Positions 7,569 through 13,441 of a DNA stretch of 19,073 bases are shown here, in pieces (position 1 is the first letter of the stretch; every line of letters starts with the position of its first letter). The notes under the pieces are model-generated. The model had not been told where the DNA came from. It ran no database searches and worked only from the letters and a program-made list of their open reading frames with translations. The stretch spans positions 1-19,073 of the forward strand of contig RFVZ01000015.1 of assembly GCA_009922405.1 (NCBI GenBank), given 5' to 3'. Position numbers and translations under genes: made by a program. This DNA is from Betaproteobacteria bacterium. Its GTDB lineage: Bacteria; Pseudomonadota; Gammaproteobacteria; Burkholderiales; Burkholderiaceae_E.

Positions 7569-7654
7569 TTTGTTGGGGCATTACGTTATCCCAGACCAAA
7601 ATTCTATCAGCAACTTCCCTGATTTCCGCACTTTCGTGGCGCATGCCCCACAAA
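7569..7654. repeat. long-armed inverted repeat upstream of the lipoprotein gene
   Basis: TTTGTTGGGGCAT (7569-7581) is complementary to ATGCCCCACAAA (7643-7654) except for one bulged base, with 61 bp between. Inside lies a smaller pair, ATCAG (7606-7610) and CTGAT (7619-7623). The 168-bp gap 7529-7696 holds nothing else that I can recognise apart from the possible promoter, which falls inside the loop. It could be an RNA structure or a DNA operator pair. Confidence 0.5.
7585..7613 (-). promoter_or_regulatory. possible sigma70 promoter for the lipoprotein gene
   Basis: On the minus strand TTGCTG (7613-7608) and GATAAC (7590-7585) are separated by exactly 17 bp. They match the -35 and -10 consensus at 3/6 and 4/6 positions. 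Transcription would begin near 7578, giving a leader of about 50 nt. The match is weak and rests on spacing and position alone. Confidence 0.3.
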
Positions 7655-7696
7655 GCTCGGACCCAAGAATACAAAACTAGTGGCAAGAATGAATCT

Positions 7697-8983
7697 TTAG
7701 TCTGTACCTAGTTGAGGAGATCGAATGGAAACCCACCCAGCTAGATACCAAGAATAAACGCGCTCATTAATCAATTCGTTGACAAGGATTTTTGCGGCCT
7801 GGCTTGGAGTCCAGGCGCGTTGGTCCGCCAACAGGCGAAGTGCTCGATTCGGCTTTATCGGATCGACCTCGCCGTTTACAAAGAGGTGGGTTTGGTCGTA
7901 GAGCATGCGCGTGCGTCGATCCAGTGCGACACCATGTCGCGACGCAAATTGAATGAATCGCTTTTGTGTATTCGGGCGACTGGGGGGCTCAAAAAACACC
8001 TGCGGTTTGGGTTCACTGAGGTGCCGTCCAATAAACCCGTCCAGTGTCGCCAATAGGGCTCGCTCATCGGCACGCCAGTCTTGGACCCATTGGTGAAGCG
8101 TCTTTCGTAAATCGGTGGGGACCAGGGCGGGTTGCGCGGTTGGTTCACGCTTCGGGTCGCGGAATCGTTCGTCCCTTAAATTTCCCGCCAGGTCTGCGGC
8201 GAGTTCGGCCTGATCGCCAAGCCACGCGCTCAGAAATTCATGTCGCGAGGGCGTTCTAAACCCGACCGACCAGGTAGTGCATGCGTCCAGTGCGACGCCG
8301 TCATGACCCCAACCAGGTGGCACATACAACAGATCGCCGGGCCCTAGATCATAAGTTTCGGTTGGCTCCCAGTTCTGCAAGATCCGCAAAGGCAATCCAT
8401 CAACCCACTGGGGCCGCGGTGCCGGGCCGATTCTCCAGCGGCGGTGCCCGGTCGCCTGCACCAGAAAGACGTCATAGGAATCAACATGAGGCCCCACGCC
8501 GCCGCCGGTCGTTGCAAAACTAATCATTACGTCATCCAGCCTTGCATCTGGAATGAATCGAAAACGTTGCAGGATCTCGTGGGCAGCGTCTTCGACCAGG
8601 TCCATCCCCTGGACGAGTACGGTCCAGTTACGACTGCGGATTGAGGGCAGGGCTTCAAATGGTCCGTATTCGACCGACCATCGACGTGTTGCCTGGCCGC
8701 GCTGGCTGATAAGCCGGGATTCAACTGCATCGCTCGCGGCATGTTCGAACAGGCGCTCGGGGGTCAACATGATCGTGGTCTGCATTTCCGGAATCGCCGA
8801 CCTGACCAGCAGGGGCCTACGCTGCCAGTGGCGTTGCAGAAATTGCTCTACACTCAATTTGCCTAACAAGCCCCCGGTTTCGGCCTCGGCCTCGGCCTTG
8901 GCTTCGGCCTCTGCTCTGGCGGGGCGACTGGCAAGTGGCTTGGGATTGAGCCCGGCTATTTTTGGGGTGTAACCTTTTTTCAT
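7697..8983 (-). CDS. roxA: cupin-fold ribosomal oxygenase (YcfD/RoxA, L16 arginine hydroxylase type)
   Basis: 428 residues from ATG 8983. Fe(II)/2-oxoglutarate dioxygenases of this JmjC-like family hydroxylate an arginine of ribosomal protein L16. The core opens with LSVEQFLQRHWQRRPLLVR (43-61). The iron triad is His166 and Asp168 in GGVGPHVDSYDV and His227 in VPPGWGHDGV. A C-terminal winged-helix-like domain (about 270-428) follows. Unusually, about 38 residues precede the core, including an Ala-Glu repeat (24-35). The open frame extends to 9091, but that part is antisense to the FKBP gene. ATG 8983 lacks a Shine-Dalgarno, so a later non-ATG start (for example TTG codons near residues 39-43) cannot be excluded. 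It is divergent from the FKBP gene, with 6 bp between start codons. Confidence 0.9.
   Translation of the reverse strand: MKKGYTPKIAGLNPKPLASRPARAEAEAKAEAEAETGGLLGKLSVEQFLQRHWQRRPLLVRSAIPEMQTTIMLTPERLFEHAASDAVESRLISQRGQATRRWSVEYGPFEALPSIRSRNWTVLVQGMDLVEDAAHEILQRFRFIPDARLDDVMISFATTGGGVGPHVDSYDVFLVQATGHRRWRIGPAPRPQWVDGLPLRILQNWEPTETYDLGPGDLLYVPPGWGHDGVALDACTTWSVGFRTPSRHEFLSAWLGDQAELAADLAGNLRDERFRDPKREPTAQPALVPTDLRKTLHQWVQDWRADERALLATLDGFIGRHLSEPKPQVFFEPPSRPNTQKRFIQFASRHGVALDRRTRMLYDQTHLFVNGEVDPIKPNRALRLLADQRAWTPSQAAKILVNELINERVYSWYLAGWVSIRSPQLGTD
8879..8914 (-). repeat. hexanucleotide (GCC-GAG-like) repeat coding Ala-Glu in the RoxA N-terminus
   Basis: Twelve codons encode AEAEAKAEAEAE, written in near-identical 6-nt units (GCC followed by GAG/GAA/AAG). 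Such units can slip and change length by whole dipeptides without a frameshift. It lies in the extra N-terminal region before the conserved cupin core. Confidence 0.75.
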
Positions 8984-8989
8984 GACGAT

Positions 8990-9529
8990 ATGGTGATTGA
9001 AAACGGCTGTTGGGTCACGTTGCGTTATCGCCTGTTTGACCTGCAGGGCGAACCGGTCGAGGATCGTCCGCGAGAGTTGCGTTACCTGCACGGTGGTTAC
9101 GGGTTTGTGTTTGCCGGGGTCGAGACCGCCTTGGCGGGGCGCTCGGCCGGGAGTGCTCTGTCAATCATGCTCGAACCCGAGGACCATTTCGGCGACTACG
9201 ATGCAGATCTCATCGAACTCGTTCCGGTCGAACTACTCCCTGAGGAGATCGAAATTGGCATGAGTCTTGATTCTCTTCCGGGGCGCGCTCATGTCGGCGA
9301 CTCTCTCAGTGACCCTGTCGGTGACCATGACCCGGACGATGACTCGCTCGAGACCCCGGACGACGAGCGGGTTTGGACCATCACAGATATCGCCGAAGGG
9401 GTGGCGGTTTTAGACGCTAACCACCCGCTGGCGGGTCTTGCGTTGCGATTCGAAATCGAGGTGATTGAGGTTGAACTCGCGTCAGAAGACGAAATCGAGG
9501 TCGAGCGCCAACTCTCTTCATTCTCTTAG
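8990..9529 (+). CDS. SlyD-like FKBP-type peptidyl-prolyl isomerase
   Basis: 179-residue cytosolic prolyl isomerase/chaperone. The FKBP half (1-75) starts MVIENGCWVTLRYRL and contains YLHGGYGFVFAGVETALAG (32-50) and the EDHFGDYD turn (64-71). The insert-in-flap chaperone region follows (about 75-140) and the fold closes with DANHPLAGLALRFEI (142-156), the SlyD/FkpB signature. It lacks the His/Cys-rich nickel tail of E. coli SlyD. Instead a very acidic loop (residues 104-126) sits within the inserted domain. ATG 8990 is immediately followed by a GTG that could also serve; neither has a clear Shine-Dalgarno. Its 3' end overlaps mutS by 12 bp tail-to-tail. Confidence 0.88.
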   Translation: MVIENGCWVTLRYRLFDLQGEPVEDRPRELRYLHGGYGFVFAGVETALAGRSAGSALSIMLEPEDHFGDYDADLIELVPVELLPEEIEIGMSLDSLPGRAHVGDSLSDPVGDHDPDDDSLETPDDERVWTITDIAEGVAVLDANHPLAGLALRFEIEVIEVELASEDEIEVERQLSSFS

Positions 9530-12250
9530 TTGACTGCACAACGCATAGAGCGCGTCGAGTGCTTCGCGGGGCGTCATCACATCCGGATCCATCCCTTCCA
9601 ACTGGTCACGCAGGGCGCGCAAAGCCTCGACCTCTGGGGCCGCGCTGGGTTCGGCCTTTGGCATTGCCGACTCCAGGGTGAACTCCATGGTTGACTCCCT
9701 CAGATCGCCAAATAAGTTGCCCTGGGGGTCGTGTTGACTCGCGCTGCTTTCGAGGCTGACGAGGGATTCTCGGGCGGCTCGAATGACGGGGGCTGGCAAG
9801 CCCGCCAGTCGAGCGACTTCAAGCCCGTAGCTCTGGCTCGCTGGTCCTGCTTCTACGCTGTGTAAGAAGACGATCCCGCCCGAATGTTCAATTGCGGCCA
9901 GATGCAGATTGAAGGCGCCTGCATGGGTCACGGCCAATTGTGTGAGTTCAAAATAATGCGTAGCAAACAACGTCAGGCAGCGGTTGCCCGTCAACATCCG
10001 GGCGGCGATCGCGTGGGCGAGTGAGAGACCATCGAAGGTCGAGGTGCCGCGTCCAATTTCATCCATCAGGACCAAAGAGCTTGGGCTCGCGGCATTAAGG
10101 ATCGCCGCTGCTTCGGTCATTTCAACCATAAATGTCGATCGACCGCTGGCGAGATCATCACTCGCGCCAATCCGGGTGAAGACGCGGTCGATGGGTCCGA
10201 GAACGCAATCGTTGGCCGGTACAAAACTCCCAATGTGGGCCAGAATCACAATCAGGGCGGTCTGGCGCATGAAGGTCGATTTGCCCCCCATGTTGGGACC
10301 TGTGATCACGGCGAGGCGGCGATCATCCCGAAGGACACAATCGTTGGGCGTAAATCGCTGGCCCGTGCGTTCGAGTGCCTGCTCGACCACCGGGTGTCGA
10401 CCGCCCCGGATCTCGATTCCGGGGAGGGGTTCGAATCGAGGTCGATTCCAGTTCAGTGTGTCCGCCCGTTCGGCAAGATTCTCGAGTACATCGAGATCGG
10501 CGACCGCGCTTCCCAGCCTTTGCAAGCTCGCAATTGTGGGTTGGAGCGCAGCGATCAATGCCTCCCAAAGTGATTTCTCGAGCGCTAGCGCGCGGTCTTT
10601 GGCGGATAAGGCGCGGTCCTCGAAGGACTTCAGTTCGGGCGTGACATAGCGTTCGGCATTTTTGAGCGTCTGTCGGCGCCGATAATCATCGGGCACCTTG
10701 GTGCTTTGACCGTTGGTCACTTCAATAAAAAAACCATGTACCCCGTTGAATCCCACACGAAGGTTCGGAATCCCCGTTCGCGCGCGCTCACGGGCCTCCA
10801 GTTCGGCGAGCCACGTACCGCTGTCCTGATCAAGTCCGCGCAAGGTGTCGAGTTCGGGGTGGAAACCAGCTCGAATCACGCCGCCGTCGCGAATCTGCGC
10901 ACCCGGTTCGTCCGCCAGTTGCTGTGCGAGCAGACTCGCCGCTAACTGAGGTCGCTCGAGTCGTTGAACGATTTCTGCGAACGTGAATCCCTGCGAATCG
11001 ATCTGATTCAGTGCGTCTTGCAAGGCAGCGGCCGCTTCAAAGCCATCGCGTAGCGCAGCTAGTTCGCGCGGCCTGACGCTCCCAAGCGCGATACGAGTTG
11101 CAATCCGTTCAAAGTCAGCGGTGGCCCGTAAGAGAGGTCGCAGCAGAGCGCCTTGGCGCATGTGGGTTGGCCGCTCGAGCAGCGCGACGATGCAACGCTG
11201 GCGGGCGAGTATTTGAGTCGTATCGCGCAGGGGCGTATCGACCCAGCGTCGCAGACGACGCCCACCAGCTGCAGTCTCACAGTGATCCAGGACAGACAGC
11301 AACGTGGGTTCGGGCTCCCCCCGCAGGGTTTCGACGAGTTCGAGGTTGCGACGGGCAACCGCATCCACGACCAGGAATTCCTGAGGGTGGTGCACCCGTA
11401 TTTGTTGCAGGTGCGACGGCGCCCGGCCCTGAGTCCGTCCGACGTACGCAATCAACCCCGCGACGGCGGCCAGAGCGGTATCCAGTGTCTGCGCATCGGT
11501 GCCGGCGAGATCCCGCACCGCCAAGGACTGCGTGAGTAACGCCCGGCCGCGGTCGGCGTCAAACCCGTCCGGATCGGTCTCGACCAGCGCCAACAAACGT
11601 CCCGCTGCACCGAGCGCGGTGACTGCGGCGGCGCTGACGGTCTGGGCGAATGGCGAAGACGGTACGAGCAATTCAGCTGGTCGGAGGCGCTCAATTTCGC
11701 CTGGCAACATGGAAAGTGGCAATTCGGCAAGCCAGCATTCGCCGCTCGCCAAAACAATCCAGGCCAGACCAATGATGGGGTCTTTCGGCGCGGGACCGCG
11801 CGACTTGCGCGAAGGGGCGATGGCCAGCAACGGTCGGTCGTCACGTTCTGGCAACAGGCTGGCATCGGTCAGCGTCCCTGGCGTGACGATGCGGACTACC
11901 TTGCGCTCGACCGGACCCTTGCTCGTCGAGGGGTCACCGATTTGTTCGCAAACGGCCACTGATTCACCCAGCCGAAGCAATTTCGCCAGGTTTTGTTCGA
12001 GCGACACGACGGGCACGCCCGCCATCGGGATCGGCTCGCCGGCGCTCACGCCTCGCCGGGTCAATGTGATGCCGAGCAGGGGGGCCGCGCGCTCGGCGTC
12101 GCCGTAAAACATCTCGTAGAAATCGCCCATGCGATACAGCAGCAGGGCGTTGGGGTGATCCGCCTTGATCCGCAGGAACTGCTGCATCATTGGCGTGTGT
12201 TTTTCGACGCCTTCTGCGCGGGGATTACTTGCGTCCATAGGTGCTGTCAT
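9518..12250 (-). CDS. mutS: DNA mismatch repair protein MutS
   Basis: 910 residues, slightly longer than E. coli MutS (853). It recognises mispairs and, as an ATP-driven clamp, recruits MutL. Mismatch-wedge motif GDFYEMF (42-48, Phe44 and Glu46), connector and lever regions, clamp around 460-560, Walker A GPNMGGKS (651-658), signature ASGRSTFMVEM (701-711), Walker B LVLMDE (726-731) with GRGTSTFDG, and FATHYFEL (762-769). A QGNLF motif (843-847) fits the sliding-clamp binding peptide found near the MutS C-terminus. The C-terminal dimer/tetramer helix region is intact (871-910). ATG 12238 is an alternative start four codons in; neither start has a Shine-Dalgarno. No mutL or mutH is in the window. 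Confidence 0.97.
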   Translation of the reverse strand: MTAPMDASNPRAEGVEKHTPMMQQFLRIKADHPNALLLYRMGDFYEMFYGDAERAAPLLGITLTRRGVSAGEPIPMAGVPVVSLEQNLAKLLRLGESVAVCEQIGDPSTSKGPVERKVVRIVTPGTLTDASLLPERDDRPLLAIAPSRKSRGPAPKDPIIGLAWIVLASGECWLAELPLSMLPGEIERLRPAELLVPSSPFAQTVSAAAVTALGAAGRLLALVETDPDGFDADRGRALLTQSLAVRDLAGTDAQTLDTALAAVAGLIAYVGRTQGRAPSHLQQIRVHHPQEFLVVDAVARRNLELVETLRGEPEPTLLSVLDHCETAAGGRRLRRWVDTPLRDTTQILARQRCIVALLERPTHMRQGALLRPLLRATADFERIATRIALGSVRPRELAALRDGFEAAAALQDALNQIDSQGFTFAEIVQRLERPQLAASLLAQQLADEPGAQIRDGGVIRAGFHPELDTLRGLDQDSGTWLAELEARERARTGIPNLRVGFNGVHGFFIEVTNGQSTKVPDDYRRRQTLKNAERYVTPELKSFEDRALSAKDRALALEKSLWEALIAALQPTIASLQRLGSAVADLDVLENLAERADTLNWNRPRFEPLPGIEIRGGRHPVVEQALERTGQRFTPNDCVLRDDRRLAVITGPNMGGKSTFMRQTALIVILAHIGSFVPANDCVLGPIDRVFTRIGASDDLASGRSTFMVEMTEAAAILNAASPSSLVLMDEIGRGTSTFDGLSLAHAIAARMLTGNRCLTLFATHYFELTQLAVTHAGAFNLHLAAIEHSGGIVFLHSVEAGPASQSYGLEVARLAGLPAPVIRAARESLVSLESSASQHDPQGNLFGDLRESTMEFTLESAMPKAEPSAAPEVEALRALRDQLEGMDPDVMTPREALDALYALCSQLRE

Positions 12251-12380
12251 GGTCGGGCGCTATCGTCGTCAGCTTGACAATCCGAGGCCAGATGTTGTTT
12301 TGACCCTTCAAGGGCGCGGCGCTCTCTTTTGTGCGGTGAGAAATTAGTTCGGCACTAACGAAGCGTAGTCTAATAGCCCT
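12251..12380. other. mutS / DMT divergent intergenic region
   Basis: This 130-bp gap must hold promoters for two divergent genes. It contains TTGACA (12274-12279) without a -10 at normal spacing, a palindrome CCCTTCAAGGG (12304-12314), and a short inverted pair TTAGT (12344-12348) with ACTAA (12354-12358). No element is strong enough to call as a promoter or operator. Confidence 0.3.
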
Positions 12381-13427
12381 GTGAACATTGGCGTCGTCGC
12401 GGCACTCGGTGCCGCTTTTTTGTTTGGTGCCGGGACGCCGTTGGCCAAGTGGCTGTTGACGGACACGACCCCGTGGATGCTCGCCGGCCTCTGTTATCTC
12501 GGCTCCGGTAGCGGGCTCATGATTTATCGCCGAATCATTTCGGCAGCGCCCGTGCGCCTCCCTCGGGCCGATCTTGGGTGGCTTGCGGGGGCCACTCTCT
12601 CGGGTGGAGCCATTGCTCCCTTGCTGTTGATGACCGGCCTGGCCGGCATGCCGGCAGCATCCGCATCGTTACTGCTCAATGCGGAGGGGGTGCTGACAGC
12701 CTTGCTGGCCTGGGCCGTTTTTCGCGAACATGTGGGCCGGCACATTGCGATTGGCATGGTCGCGATCGCTCTCGGGGCCGCGCTCCTGAGCTGGCCAGAC
12801 GAGCTTCAGGTGCATGATCTTTGGCCGGCGCTTGCGATTTTAGGGTCGTGTCTGGCATGGGCGGTTGATAACAATCTGACCCGCAAAATTTCTGCGAGCG
12901 ACGCCAGTTGGATCACTGCGATCAAAGGTCTGGTAGCAGGGAGTGTGAATCTTGTTTTGGCCTTTTCGCTCGGCAATCAGCTCCCCGCGCTCCCGGTGCT
13001 CGCTGGGGCGATGGGGGTGGGGTTCTTCAGCTATGGCGTCAGCCTTGCACTTTATGTGGTGGGGCTGCGGCATCTCGGGACGGCGCGAACGGGGGCGTAT
13101 TTTTCGATCGCACCCTTTGTCGGAGCGACCCTCGCCGTACTGTCAGGTGAAACGATCACATGGCAGCTCGTCGCCGCCGGGATCCTAATGGGCGCTGGTG
13201 TCTGGTTGCATTTAACCGAGCGCCATCATCACGAACATTCGCACGAGACCATGATTCATGAGCACGAACATGTCCATGACGAGCATCATCAACATGACCA
13301 CCCAGATCAACCGGATTTGGTGATGACAGCCGCACTGCGGCATAGTCATGAGCATCGACATGGGCCGCTCGTCCACTCGCACGAGCACTACCCCGACACA
13401 CACCATCGACATGGGCACGAGCCCTGA
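12381..13427 (+). CDS. EamA/DMT-family transporter with His-rich C-terminal tail
   Basis: 348 residues. The first ~277 form about ten membrane segments in two EamA repeats (about 3-135 and 148-277), the fold of drug/metabolite transporters. GTG 12381 is the start because NIGVVAALGAAFLFGAG (2-18) is the first membrane segment. After the last segment, a cytosolic or periplasmic tail of about 70 residues carries 24 histidines, arranged as two matching 24-residue modules (284-307 and 323-346). Similar His tails occur on some other proteobacterial DMT proteins, as far as I recall, and suggest binding of zinc or another divalent metal. The transported substrate is unknown. It is divergent from mutS, and an aminopeptidase gene follows 14 bp downstream, probably in the same transcript. 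Confidence 0.9.
   Translation: MNIGVVAALGAAFLFGAGTPLAKWLLTDTTPWMLAGLCYLGSGSGLMIYRRIISAAPVRLPRADLGWLAGATLSGGAIAPLLLMTGLAGMPAASASLLLNAEGVLTALLAWAVFREHVGRHIAIGMVAIALGAALLSWPDELQVHDLWPALAILGSCLAWAVDNNLTRKISASDASWITAIKGLVAGSVNLVLAFSLGNQLPALPVLAGAMGVGFFSYGVSLALYVVGLRHLGTARTGAYFSIAPFVGATLAVLSGETITWQLVAAGILMGAGVWLHLTERHHHEHSHETMIHEHEHVHDEHHQHDHPDQPDLVMTAALRHSHEHRHGPLVHSHEHYPDTHHRHGHEP
13230..13418 (+). repeat. duplicated His-rich module in the DMT transporter tail
   Basis: Residues 284-307 (13230-13301) and 323-346 (13347-13418) align without gaps over 24 positions. His occurs at module positions 1, 3, 5, 10, 12, 14, 19, 20, 22 and 24 in both copies; Glu2, Glu13 and Asp17 are also shared. Only position 16 differs in His content (His in the first, Pro in the second). 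The DNA is more diverged than the protein pattern. Confidence 0.85.
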
Positions 13428-13441
13428 CGGGACCCGATCTT

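Noticed and set aside
7901..8523. Plus-strand ORFs opposite roxA, about 70-80 codons each
   Set aside because: They are frame shadows of a gene with clear dioxygenase motifs, with no independent start signals or domains.
8984..9091. Upstream extension of the RoxA frame by 36 residues
   Set aside because: It lies antisense to the conserved FKBP N-terminus and has no similarity to the cupin family; ATG 8983 is preferred.
12274..12279. Perfect -35 hexamer TTGACA before the DMT transporter gene
   Set aside because: No -10-like hexamer lies 16-18 bp downstream, so a promoter call is not supported.
13212..13418. Minus-strand ORF of 68 codons, Met-rich and hydrophobic, like a small membrane protein
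   Set aside because: It is the mirror of the His-rich tail: CAT (His) codons read as ATG on the other strand. Its Met content is fully explained by that.
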